From Siphonodentalium dalli (lineage: Eukaryota > Mollusca > Scaphopoda > Gadilida > Siphonodentaliidae): a stretch of 64,000 nucleotides of DNA. Both the position numbers and the translations under genes were made by a program. Positions 58,401 through 64,000 of this stretch are shown here, one piece after another; position 1 is the first letter of the stretch; each line of letters begins with the position of its first letter. Where the stretch lies: assembly GCA_032622095.1 (NCBI GenBank), contig CP136068.1, forward strand, positions 115,059,509-115,123,508, written 5' to 3'. Under the pieces are notes generated by a model, which saw only the letters and a list, made by a program, of their open reading frames with translations, was not told the DNA's origin and ran no database searches.

Positions 58401-58551
58401 TCTCACATTCTTTAACATTTTTTTTATCACTTTTTATTACATCTAGCTTTGGAACCTATTCAGATAAATACTGCTTCCAACAGTATTTCAATAATTTCAG
58501 GTGGAAAACACGTGGGAACTGTTGATGCAAAGAATATCAGATTCTAGTTAA
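39843..58551 (+). CDS. COASY: COASY, bifunctional coenzyme A synthase (9 coding exons, 528 aa)
   Basis: Last two steps of CoA synthesis: phosphopantetheine adenylyltransferase (PPAT), then dephospho-CoA kinase (DPCK). Join 39843-40446, 41554-41768, 44200-44331, 46352-46478, 47712-47839, 48735-48816, 51846-51946, 54505-54651 and 58501-58551; phases fit at every GT/AG. Residues 1-160: animal COASY N-terminal region (MFRVGILCLTSPL, LDVRILLGH). PPAT 162-317: GGTFDRLHAGH at 165-175, the HxGH nucleotidyl-transfer motif, and EDLYGPSIVDPS. DPCK 327-528: P-loop GGIACGKS at 333-340, CDKLGHRAY, LDAAVLLEAEWD, lid-like region with SQMSNQERV. About 36 residues shorter than the human protein, mostly in the N-terminal part. 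Intact, no stops; probably the one functional host gene in the window. In mammals it associates with mitochondria; no clear targeting signal is visible here. Confidence 0.95.
40437..40706 (+). repeat. tandem array A: 3 x 89 bp at the exon 1 donor
   Basis: ATGAACAAAAGTGAG occurs at 40437, 40526 and 40615, exactly 89 bp apart. Unit = last 10 nt of exon 1 + donor + 79 nt of intron. Units 1 and 2 keep AAAA|GTGAGT; in unit 3 it is GTTAGT. Reading past the first donor meets TAA at 40503. Confidence 0.93.
40797..40892. repeat. intron 1 inverted repeat
   Basis: GTTTATGTCCGTGAGGGGGA at 40798 pairs with TCCCCCGAGCGGACATAAAC at 40869, around a ~50-nt loop. MITE-like hairpin. Confidence 0.7.
41268..41515. 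mobile_element. TTAA-type composite MITE in intron 1
   Basis: TTAA at 41264-41267, then CCCTTTCATGATAGGAGCT. The right side ends AGCTCCCATCATCTGG, its degenerate complement. Inside are two palindromic modules (CAATGTATTCTCTTATA and complement; GTCTCTTATATATAAGAGAATG). The right end is about 40 bp from the exon 2 acceptor. Confidence 0.65.
41554..41768 (+). CDS. COASY: COASY exon 2 (codons 202-273)
   Basis: Acceptor TCTGTTTCAG at 41544-41553; donor AAG|GTCAGT at 41769. Encodes the rest of the PPAT core: ELITPTQMRIDEVAEYL, EDLYGPSIVDPS, VLSDETRSGGVAINKKR. Starts with 2 nt completing codon 202 and ends in phase 0. Confidence 0.93.
43745..44159. mobile_element. composite palindromic MITE (GAGGTCCCCAGAGGGTGAA family), copy C1
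   Basis: Outer inverted repeats AAAATAYGGTGYTGGACATT, each continuing into a ~90-bp palindrome (GCAGAATGAGGTCYCCAGAG...), with a ~190-bp core holding TGCATAATCGAGGT. Flanked by a 27-bp direct repeat at 43711-43737 and 44169-44195 (one mismatch), beginning AGACCRGTATATG. Confidence 0.8.
44200..44331 (+). CDS. COASY: COASY exon 3 (codons 274-317)
   Basis: Acceptor TTATAATTTTAG at 44188-44199; donor TCT|GTGAGT at 44332. 44 codons, phase 0 at both ends: MTELDQYAIELVEDK, then SSSSQRKRLLGSLI, the helix region that closes the PPAT domain. The acceptor lies inside the right-hand flanking repeat of MITE C1. Confidence 0.9.
44600..44840. repeat. interspersed repeat family R2, copy 1
   Basis: TTGAGCTATTGCCATGGGTT, CCAATCGTCACCAAACT and ATATGGATCTTC recur in the same order at 63670-63960. 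Intronic here. Confidence 0.55.
44993..45168. mobile_element. foldback MITE FB-1, copy 2 (right arm shortened)
   Basis: TACAGTAATGCTCTAAATAA start and arms as copy 1, but the right arm jumps from GGCAACAAGCC to TGTGGTTAAGGAG, losing about 40 bp. Confidence 0.85.
45297..45704 (-). mobile_element. tRNA-derived SINE
   Basis: Read on the - strand from 45704: GGAGCTCCGTGGTCCAGTGG (box A in a tRNA-like head) with TTAGGGTGTCGGACTTGTA following, a degenerate box B GTGGGTTCGCAGCG, then a central domain with CTTGAGCAAGGACGCTC, and a tail ending CGCTATATAAAACTGGTC plus (ATT)n at 45297-45310. This is the standard SINE layout: pol III promoter, body, LINE-like 3' end. Inserted antisense in COASY intron 3. 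Confidence 0.75.
45888..46318. mobile_element. composite palindromic MITE, copy C2
   Basis: Palindrome at 45889-45983, core with TGCATAATCGAGGTTCC, palindrome at 46198-46298, then GACAGGCACACTAAACTGAG. Its right end is ~35 bp from the exon 4 acceptor. Confidence 0.8.
46352..46478 (+). CDS. COASY: COASY exon 4 (codons 318-360, split)
   Basis: Acceptor TTTATTATTTCAG ending 46351; donor CTTG|GTAATT at 46479. Starts DRANVPRSPYRIGLAGGIAC and continues GKSS: the DPCK P-loop. Ends at GIVDCDKL, the metal/nucleotide Asp region. One base of Gly360 is left for the next exon. Confidence 0.92.
46690..47075. repeat. interspersed repeat family R1, copy 2
   Basis: Same landmarks as the copy at 39405; ends CGGAGTGTTTCACATCAC. 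Intron 4. Confidence 0.65.
47119..47537. mobile_element. composite palindromic MITE, copy C3 (inverted relative to C2)
   Basis: GAGTTTAGTGTGCCTGTCAT start, palindromes at 47141-47238 and 47436-47530, with the core reversed (GGAACCTCGATTATGCA). Together with C2 it brackets exon 4 in inverted orientation. Confidence 0.8.
47712..47839 (+). CDS. COASY: COASY exon 5 (codons 360-402)
   Basis: Acceptor ATCTTATAG ending 47711; donor AAG|GTTAGC at 47840. Encodes GHRAYLAGTPGHQKIVEAF, then GDGEIDRRKLGPIVFSDK, the DPCK CoA-binding region. The last 19 nt are the first part of a 30-bp tandem repeat. Confidence 0.92.
47821..48087 (+). repeat. tandem array B: 9 x 30 bp at the exon 5 donor
   Basis: Unit = last 19 nt of exon 5 + GTTAGCTRGTC. 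Units 1-2 and 3-4 are identical 60-bp dimers; unit 6 is 27 bp. GATAAG|GTTAGC is intact in units 1, 3, 5 and 9, and close variants occur in 2, 4 and 8. In the COASY frame the first unit reads K-V-S-stop (TAG at 47846). The open frame of LAS/GQL repeats over it is out of frame with the gene. Confidence 0.95.
48263..48645. mobile_element. piggyBac-type composite MITE in intron 5 (383 bp)
   Basis: TTAA at 48259-48262 and 48646-48649. Termini CCCTTTACCCAACA and TGTTGGGTAAAGGG are inverted, with one extra base pattern inside (TTTTGTTGGG). Inside: two perfect palindromic modules (CCAATGCATTCTCTTATATA... with CGACCATAGGTCG or CGACCTATGGTCG centres) at 48290-48358 and 48431-48499. No ORF. Confidence 0.85.
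48735..48816 (+). CDS. COASY: COASY exon 6 (codons 403-430, split)
   Basis: Acceptor ATTTTCTACAG ending 48734; donor CAAG|GTAATA at 48817. Encodes KQLEKLNSIVWPEIARLAQE and the following helix. The His of the usual HP motif in DPCK is Trp (WP), as in animal COASY. Confidence 0.9.
49519..50130 (-). mobile_element. Helitron-like element 3 (antisense)
   Basis: On the - strand: starts TCTCTCTTATATATTTATG after an A, carries ~122-bp tandem units shared with element 1 (CGAGATCTCGGAAACGGGTG), then a GCCGCCGGTGGCGGGC hairpin and CTAG (49522-49519) before a T. This supplies the complete 3' end that element 1 lacks. Confidence 0.75.
50131..51700. other. interior of the hAT-like element, no gene recognised
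   Basis: No transposase motif. CTGCTGCTTGCAGCAG near 50561 is a short palindrome. Confidence 0.4.
51846..51946 (+). CDS. COASY: COASY exon 7 (codons 430-463)
   Basis: Acceptor AATAAATTTCAG ending 51845; donor GAG|GTATGA at 51947. Encodes EGKKVVVLDAAVLLEAEWDL and HEVWVSIVPPDE, the conserved DPCK strand carrying the D-x-x-L-L-E motif. Confidence 0.92.
52012..53778. mobile_element. composite palindromic MITE, copy C4, split by a hAT element
   Basis: Left palindrome decayed at 52048-52105. Core has TGCATAATCAAGGTGAC. The right palindrome begins at 52310, is interrupted at 52346, resumes at 53721 (GATGCTAGGCCAC) and ends CCCCTCTGGGGACC. Confidence 0.75.
52347..53720. mobile_element. hAT-like element (1374 bp) in intron 7
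   Basis: Ends TAGAGCTGAAAC and GTTTCAGCTCTA are perfect inverted repeats, with clustered CTAACCGGTTA words just inside both. Flanked by 8-bp duplications GATTCTAG (52339-52346) and GATGCTAG (53721-53728), one mismatch; 8 bp is the hAT size. It sits in the right palindrome of MITE C4. No intact transposase. Confidence 0.85.
54154..54354. mobile_element. foldback MITE FB-1, copy 3
   Basis: TACAGTAATGCCCTAAGTAA start; the right arm is shortened by about 15-25 bp. Intron 7, 150 bp from exon 8. Confidence 0.85.
54505..54651 (+). CDS. COASY: COASY exon 8 (codons 464-512)
   Basis: Acceptor TTATTTTCACAG ending 54504; donor CAG|GTATGC at 54652. Encodes AVQRIMDRNKLSEEESRKRI, NSQMSNQERVDRANVILSTL and WEYDYTQTQ: the DPCK lid and last helices. 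Everything after codon 486 is also the first unit of a 94-bp tandem repeat. Confidence 0.93.
54573..55310 (+). repeat. tandem array C: ~8 x 94 bp at the exon 8 donor
   Basis: Unit = last ~79 nt of exon 8 + donor + ~15 nt of intron. CAG|GTAT occurs at 54652, 54746, 54840, 54934, 55028, 55121, 55215 and 55309 (spacing 94, one of 93). Two variants alternate (GTATGCTGGATGTTAG and GTATGCTGTATGTTAC), giving a 188-bp higher-order unit. Reading past the first donor reaches TGA at 54727. Confidence 0.95.
55522..55929. repeat. tandem duplication, 2 x 204 bp
   Basis: GGGCCATAATTGAGRTGACT and the following 180 bp occur at 55522 and 55726, almost identical. Recent duplication in intron 8. Confidence 0.9.
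56078..57620 (+). mobile_element. 1.5-kb insertion with 4-bp target duplication, carrying a THAP exon
   Basis: Flanked by AATT at 56074-56077 and 57621-57624. Ends GACGAACCTC and GAGGTTCCCC share an 8-of-10 inverted match. Family not assigned; the THAP exon suggests a P-element-like or other THAP-transposase source, but a 4-bp duplication does not fit classical P elements. Confidence 0.6.
56267..56465 (+). pseudogene. decayed THAP-domain exon
   Basis: MPRCAYVSCNSDSLNK matches the start of a THAP zinc finger (C-x(2-4)-C). After a frameshift, VIFGPFPKPKTNNERCLR follows, then FNIDRITRN. Stops lie within the second part (56380, 56402), and the final C-x2-H pair is lost. It ends at a GTAGGT donor-like site. 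THAP domains bind DNA and occur in P-type transposases and their domesticated relatives. Dead copy. Confidence 0.55.
57971..58119. mobile_element. solo palindrome of the GAGGTCCCCAGAGGG MITE family, S1
   Basis: Arms of ~65 bp, AAGCCTTGAAATAGTGTGCC inward to GATGCTACCCCGC and back; almost perfect. No core. Intron 8. Confidence 0.85.
58254..58372. mobile_element. partial TTAA-type MITE with one palindrome, intron 8
   Basis: CTAACCCTTTCATGGCGGGAG left end (as at 41264), then the CCAATGCATTCTCTTATATATG palindrome. The right part is missing. Lies ~130 bp upstream of exon 9. Confidence 0.65.
58501..58551 (+). CDS. COASY: COASY exon 9 (codons 513-528, stop)
   Basis: Acceptor TCAATAATTTCAG ending 58500. 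Encodes VENTWELLMQRISDSS and TAA. The V-x-x-T/A-W-x-L-L-x-x-R pattern is the terminal helix of animal COASY. Confidence 0.92.
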   Translation: MENTWELLMQRISDSS

Positions 58552-58658
58552 CCAGGAGATTGGGAGGATTGAGAAAGCATGGATAACACGTTGATGCAAA
58601 GAATATGAAATTCCAGTTGACCAAGGAGATTGGGAGGATTGAGTAGGCAAGTTGACGC
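58521..58658 (+). repeat. tandem array D: 2 x 69 bp over the exon 9 end and 3' UTR
   Basis: GTTGATGCAAAGAATAT at 58521 and 58590. Unit = last 31 nt of the ORF with the stop, plus 38 nt of 3' UTR. The second copy has TTGACC where the first has the TAA. Confidence 0.9.
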
Positions 58659-58796
58659 ATTGCAGGAATGAGTCCTTTTAGGGTGCAGATATGGAGAGCC
58701 AGCAGCCCTGTTAATTAGCTACATTTTTAATTAGCTAAATATTTGCCTGGGCTAAAAAATTGCTTAGGTCAGAAATGTTTGCTCAACTGAAAAGCT

Positions 58797-58990
58797 AAGG
58801 ATCCATATAGTTGCTTTCTCTACACATACATGTAATATGAATCGCACGTGACGCGTAGTGGAGCAACCACACATACATGTAATATGAATCGCATGTGACA
58901 TGTAGTGGACAAGGATCCATATAGTTGCTTTCTCTACACATACATTTAATATGAATCGCATGTGACATGTAGTGGAGCAACCACACATAC
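58797..58990. repeat. tandem repeat, ~118-bp unit with ~60-bp subunits
   Basis: AAGGATCCATATAGTTGC at 58797 and 58914; TAATATGAATCGCAYGTGAC three times. 1.6-fold to 2-fold copy number. Confidence 0.85.
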
Positions 58991-59552
58991 TGTGCCTCGA
59001 ATTTGATTTTTTTCGGCGACATAACGCTAATAATAATTTATGTAACAGAATGTAATGGTCCCAGTGGAGACAAGTATTATCATGAATTGTGCAATCTTGT
59101 CTTGATTCTGGCCCGCAAAGGCAACATGACGTGTCATGACGTCTTCTCTGGTTTTCATTAAGCTAACTAACGAAAATGATCTAAATAAAACTAATATGCC
59201 CAAATCACATGGGAATTCTTTGGAAGTCGTGAAGTTGACAATTTTATTTTCATCTCGTTGGTCCACTGCAGATTCCGCAATTTAATAATCTCCAGACAGT
59301 TGCTAACTGGAAGTCACATGTCAAATTCACACAAAAACGTACACGCCACCAGAATTTCGCTCACCGCTATAGAAAATATAGAAAACAATATATGACCTGT
59401 GCCTAAGGTATAAGCACCAACGCACGCCTCACGCGCTTGTGGTTGCTATAACTTCAGTTTACAATTAGAAATTGGCCTATTACCATGCCACACCTTGGTT
59501 GGGTTGCCACATACCTGTGTAAAAAGACCAAGTTTTTTCGGTTGTTATAGTT

Positions 59553-60100
59553 TGGGATATCGGTTGGGATGATGCTGTTTTGGACCGAGTCCCGCCCTGT
59601 TGCTCTTCTATATTGGACTTACATGTACATTCAAAAGACGTACTACATGAACACGCAGAGCACAGGCATTCACGTAAACCCCTGAACGTGAATAATCATC
59701 CGACATGTCTGCGATTAAACTGTCTTCAAAATGATATATCATTTACTATGATCGAAAAAGGTATAGTGATACAATCGTTTAATGTTTTGTTTACATGCAT
59801 TTTCTGATAGCGCGACAAATCAAAATTCTCTGGAAAACAAGGCTTTACTTATAAATCTTGTTGCTTTGACATTCAACGAACCTCTGATATATGCATGTTT
59901 AATATCATCATTCTTGGAAAAGGCTGCCCATTACATTCATATATGCAAAGCTGCCATTTGACCCAATCCGAAGACATACATGTACAAGCAAGATAACTGC
60001 CGCCCACTATTCTTGGCATAAAGTCCATTATAGAAGAGTAACGGGATGGGACTCGGTCAAAAAACAGCATCATCCAAACTGATATCCCAAGCAGTTGTGG
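59553..60100. repeat. inverted repeat, ~65-bp arms, ~415-bp loop
   Basis: GGGATATCGGTTGGGATGAT at 59556 pairs with ATCATCCAAACTGATATCCC at 60070, continuing through GACCGAGTCCC and CTCTTCTATA. Possible TIR element; the short frames inside are unrecognised. Confidence 0.7.
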
Positions 60101-60329
60101 ACCGAGAAGACTTGGCCTACTGTGTAAGATACTCAAGGAGATGCAACCAAAGTTTCTAGCAGAGAACTGAGCTCAAAATTTAGGTTTTATGTTGTATTAC
60201 TAGCGTCCTTTTATTGTTAAAAATTATATGTCTGATGATCTCTACAAATAATGTGGTGATATGGTAATGTTTAGTAATTACAGTTCAACACGATGACACA
60301 TGTATTCCAATATAAACCAATTTAGAAGC

Positions 60330-60960
60330 ACTATCACACTCTACACAATTACAATTGTTATATTAAATTAATAACAGGGATTATTACTTATTAAATTTAA
60401 TATTTTCATTAATAATATTGCTTCTTTCATTTTATTACATGATCCTACCCTTATTCCATTCAATAAACCCATTCTATAAATTGTGATATTAAACATTCGT
60501 TTGATAACAGGAAATAGTGCCAGGTGACCTTTCACTTCCGGTTTGTCATCTGTTTACATTCCGTATGCGACGTCTCAAAAATACTTTGGCTTCCAATATC
60601 TTTCCAACAAACTATAATGAATGAAGAGTTTGAAAAGTTATGTCATTAAATATATGCCATTAAATACGCCAAAGAAACTTTATTTATCTGGAACTATTTC
60701 TTAGTTAAACAAAATGCCATCGCATGCCTTATAGAAGCTGATGTTAGTTTCGCATCCCATTTGTTGATGTAAGTATGTTTTGTCAAGGTTTTGGATCATG
60801 TATTAAATAGAATATGCACACCCCTGTAGATTATTGGTTCAACATACTATGGTATAGAAATTATGGTTCCATAAACTATGGCATAAAATTTATGGTTTCT
60901 GCTTGAAGACTGGTAGAGGCCTTCAGTGTCTCAATTGTTAAAGGTCCCTAGTATATTAGA
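60330..60960. repeat. interspersed repeat family R3, copy 1, with a 367-bp insertion
   Basis: Matches 62635-62865: TTGTTATATTAAATTAATAA, ATATTGCTTCTTTCATT, then CACACCCCTGTAGATTATTG and GAAGACTGGTAGAGGCCTTC. Split at 60436-60802 by sequence with TACATGATCC / GGATCATGTA ends. Confidence 0.75.
60436..60802. mobile_element. short TIR insertion (367 bp) in repeat R3
   Basis: Ends TACATGATCC and GGATCATGTA are perfect 10-bp inverted repeats. The R3 copy at 62.7 kb is continuous here and serves as the empty site. Confidence 0.65.
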
Positions 60961-61530
60961 CCGCTATAGTTCAGTGTATTTTTTATCTCTACACCCCCTT
61001 CTAGCGTTGCCACCATCTGTGTGATATTCTCATGTAGATGGGACCACAATTCCATGGAGGGCATGGTGCTCAATGTTTGGGTTTCATGTCATTTTTCGAG
61101 GAATCTTATGTCGGATTAGTTTCCTAACCTCTCGGCTGCTATACATCAATTCTGAGTATGGAAGTAAAATGTCACGCTGTACTCAGTACGGACATACTTC
61201 TATATATGTTCAAAAACCAGGTTTGTCTAATTTGTTTTTCCTGAGTTACGGTCCTTAGTTTGTCTATTTTTAGCAATTTTGTGACTGTTGGTGAGAGAAC
61301 TTTAACAAATGTCTACCGGCGGTTACATTCATATTTGATATGTGGACCCTTCACAACAATATCATGATCGAGATCGAAAACCAGGTTTGTCTGATTTTGT
61401 TTACCTGAGTTATGGCCCTTAATTCTGAGTTATTGTTTACATAACAATGGTTTTGACATGTAAAATCTCATTATTGGAGTTATTAATAATGATAATAGGA
61501 ACAAGGTCGATCCGTTTCTTCATGTATTCT
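60961..61530. other. no gene recognised
   Basis: Short frames only. A duplicated AAACCAGGTTTGTCT block occurs at 61215 and 61379. Confidence 0.4.
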
Positions 61531-61536
61531 TGTTGA

Positions 61537-61687
61537 CAAGCCTTGAAATAGTGTGTCTGTCATTTGCAGAATGAGGTCCCCAGAGGGTGAATTTAGTGAT
61601 GCTACCATGCATAGCGGGGTAGCATCACTAAATTCACCCTCTGGGGACCTCATTCTGCAAATGACAGACACACTATTTCAAGGCTTG
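61537..61687. mobile_element. solo palindrome of the GAGGTCCCCAGAGGG MITE family, S2
   Basis: CAAGCCTTGAAATAGTGTG outward arms, GCTACCATGCATAGCGGGGTAGC centre; nearly perfect 150-bp hairpin. Confidence 0.88.
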
Positions 61688-62634
61688 CTTGTTGATAATA
61701 GTTGTTTTACAGACTTGATGTTATCTTGCATGAATCCACTTTGATGACCTTTAGTCCCTTTAAACAATCCCTTTCCTATATTTGCAAGCCCAATAAAAAC
61801 CTGAACCTAATTGAGAATTTCGAACAAAAAAAAACAATAAACAGAGTGAAAACTGACGAACAAAAATCACTATACATGTCTGGAACTTTTTTCTGCCTTC
61901 CCCTGCTATTAGTGCTGTTAACCCTTTCTATAATAAATGCTCATTGACAAATTTTTCCCTTAGGAAATGTTCAGATAATAATTTCAACACAGGTCTGAAC
62001 ATTTCATTCCAATAAATAGGACTCCTTCTGCGCTTGTATTATCTGTCATCTGCTCATTTGGCCATTATTCATTCCTGGAACTCAGAGATTGGTGCATCGG
62101 AATAACTATCTCAAAGTTTCTAACAGTGTATGATGTTCCACCATTGTGAGTGATAATATGCTTTCAACTGAGTCAGTTTTATGACTTTCATGATACATTG
62201 TATTCCCATTATATTTTTCCACTGGAAAATGGCCATAACGTCAACAGCCCATCACATGACGTCATCATGTCATTAGCAGCGAAGCTAATGGGGTCGTTGT
62301 AACGTTTTATACATAGATGCACTCCGTGTGCATACCTGTATACAAATATGCACACCAGTTCCGTGTAACATCATTCTATATAAATGCACACGTGTTGATC
62401 ATATTTGTAAGTTTGTGTTCTTCTTTTCATCTATCAAACAACCATGCAGTTATTTCGGCCCCTGTTTAATACTACGATGAATTTGTGACCAATATCAAAT
62501 TTATCCTTGTACTTCAGCAGCAGTGAAGGGGTTAAAACATGATGTAAGATTGTAATATATGGTTATTACAGCAGTATGGTGTATGGCGTTGAAATGATAT
62601 TACAATATAAATGTATCGCTAATATGATTATCAC
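61688..62634. other. no gene recognised
   Basis: Non-coding by eye. TTAACCCTTTCTATAATAAA at 61918 and GGGGTTAA at 62529 resemble degenerate TTAA-element ends. Confidence 0.35.
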
Positions 62635-62865
62635 ATTATATGCAATACAATTGTTATATTAAATTAATAACAGGAATTATAACTTTTATTAAATTTAATA
62701 TTTTTATCTTTAATATTGCTTCTTTCATTATACACGCCCCTGTATATTATGGGTTCAACACACTATGTTATGGAGATTATGGTTTCCACATACTGTGGTT
62801 TATGGTTTCTACATGAAGACTGGTAGAGGCCTTCAGTGTCTCAATTTGTGAGGTCCATCAGGTCA
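62635..62865. repeat. interspersed repeat family R3, copy 2
   Basis: Uninterrupted relative of 60330-60960. Confidence 0.7.
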
Positions 62866-63285
62866 GGCACATCCACTATTATAGTAGTATTCCACGATTA
62901 TAGTGGTATATGACCATGACATATTCATATTTCCTGTATTTGCGTTGGGAATAGAAGACGGCGCATACCAGTGCACAGCTAAATTTTACTCTTAACAATA
63001 TTTCAGCGAATGAACAGTCTTCTGACAAAATTTGTTGTGCAATCTTTTGTGCCAGCTTTGTTGTGCAATAATATTACTAATATATGCCTTTCTAAATGAC
63101 AATAACAGGATGAATCAATCACTCCTTCATAACAACATTTAAACTAATTGAATGTTAATTGAGTTGCTCATCGTGTGCCGTCTGATTGATCATTCTCCTA
63201 TATATGTATGATACGGAATTAGTGCGACATTGATTTTGAATAATTTGTGTGAAATATGATTTTGTGAATTTGATTTTTTTTACCC

Positions 63286-63361
63286 TGTGCCAATGCATTC
63301 TCTTATATATGCGAGTCGACCATAGGTCGCCTCGCATATATAAGAGAATGCATTGGCCTAA
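63286..63361. mobile_element. palindromic module of the TTAA-type MITE family
   Basis: CCAATGCATTCTCTTATATA... with centre CGACCATAGGTCG; almost perfect 70-bp palindrome. Confidence 0.85.
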
Positions 63362-63664
63362 CAATTTTTTTTAAATAAATGTTTCTTACCATTTTTAGGA
63401 CATAAAATAACAAACATCCATTACCCTGCAGGGAGCCCCACACATATATAGAAGAGTGTCGTCTGCTCATGTTTGTCTGGGGCTCTGTATGGGTGAAATT
63501 ATAAAATTGTTAAAGAATACAAGAATTTTGGATTATCCCTCTTTTATTAAATTCACAAAATGGTAATGGTCATTTACCAATATACATGTAGTAGTGGAAT
63601 ATCGCTATAATATTGGAATTCAGGATGTGCCTGACCTGTCCATAGTATATAAGGCCGCTATATA

Positions 63665-63970
63665 GGTAAAAGTCAATTTGAGCTACATGTATTGCCATGG
63701 GTTGGCGTTTGTCCATGATCCGTCAACTATTTCCTTTAGTCCAATCGCCGCCAAACTTCATGTGGATCTTCAGATATGACATATAGATGGGAACCATAAA
63801 TGTTTTACGAATTTTTTTTTTAAATATGGCAGCCAGAAGCCATCTTGGATTTCAAATTTGAATCCGTACAGGCATGTTTACGATCACCTCTAGATGGGAG
63901 CTATCGAATTTAAGTGATTATCAATGAAAATATGGCCACCAAATCTTGGATTTTACTCTTTGCAAGACTA
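63665..63970. repeat. interspersed repeat family R2, copy 2
   Basis: Matches 44600-44840 (TATTGCCATGGGTTGG, CAAACTTCATGTGGATCTTC, ATATGGCAGCCAGAAGCC). Runs toward the window end. Confidence 0.55.
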
Positions 63971-64000
63971 TATCCTTTGGCAGGCCACATCCCTCATCCG

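Noticed and set aside
58764-59022. Cys/His-rich ORFs on the - strand (HITCMCG repeats)
   Set aside because: Reflect the ~118-bp tandem repeat in this stretch.
59027-59266. 79-aa ORF on the - strand
   Set aside because: No motif recognised and no splice or promoter context; not supportable as a gene.

Overview
The window is nuclear DNA of an animal: AT-rich, intron-containing and packed with transposable elements. The one recognisable housekeeping gene is COASY (bifunctional coenzyme A synthase). I read it as nine coding exons from the ATG at 39843 to the TAA at 58549-58551, 528 codons on the + strand, with every exon joined at GT/AG in frame. The mix of elements (Jockey/CR1-like LINEs, a Crypton-type tyrosine recombinase, Helitrons, a tRNA-derived SINE, TTAA-flanked and hAT-like elements) fits a marine invertebrate, plausibly a mollusc or other lophotrochozoan. 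The species cannot be fixed from this sequence.

Layout. 0.6-2.7 kb is a decayed non-LTR reverse transcriptase. 3.0-4.7 kb is an intact 560-codon Crypton/DUF3504-type tyrosine recombinase, followed by a foldback element and a LINE 3' tail. 7.2-8.5 kb holds minisatellites, one with head-to-head arms. 8.7-14.9 kb is a LINE with a younger related LINE inserted in its reverse transcriptase, the junction happening to stay in frame. At 15.9-17.2 kb on the - strand are exons of a C-type-lectin-like gene or gene fragment. 20-25 kb is made of TIR elements with arrays of a GCGCTTAAGCGC palindrome and a 366-bp tandem repeat. 25.4-31 kb holds a CACGTG cluster, a recurring AATAAAGAGCG motif and a broken Gypsy-like gag-protease. 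34.2-35.3 kb is an ORF running into an array of GATATC-centred palindromes. 36.6-37.0 kb is a CR1-like fragment on the - strand. 37.7-39.35 kb is two head-to-tail Helitrons just upstream of COASY.

COASY covers 39.8-58.55 kb. Its introns carry palindromic MITEs, a SINE, two hAT-like elements, a third Helitron and a decayed THAP exon inside an inserted element. Beyond 58.6 kb I find only repeats.

The most unusual feature is that three of the eight COASY 5' splice sites (exons 1, 5 and 8) are the first copy of a tandem array whose unit contains the exon end plus the donor (3 x 89 bp, 9 x 30 bp, 8 x 94 bp). The end of exon 9 is also duplicated (2 x 69 bp). Splicing from a later copy in any of the three donor arrays would read an in-frame stop. 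Several acceptors also lie within about 100 bp of a MITE or hAT end.
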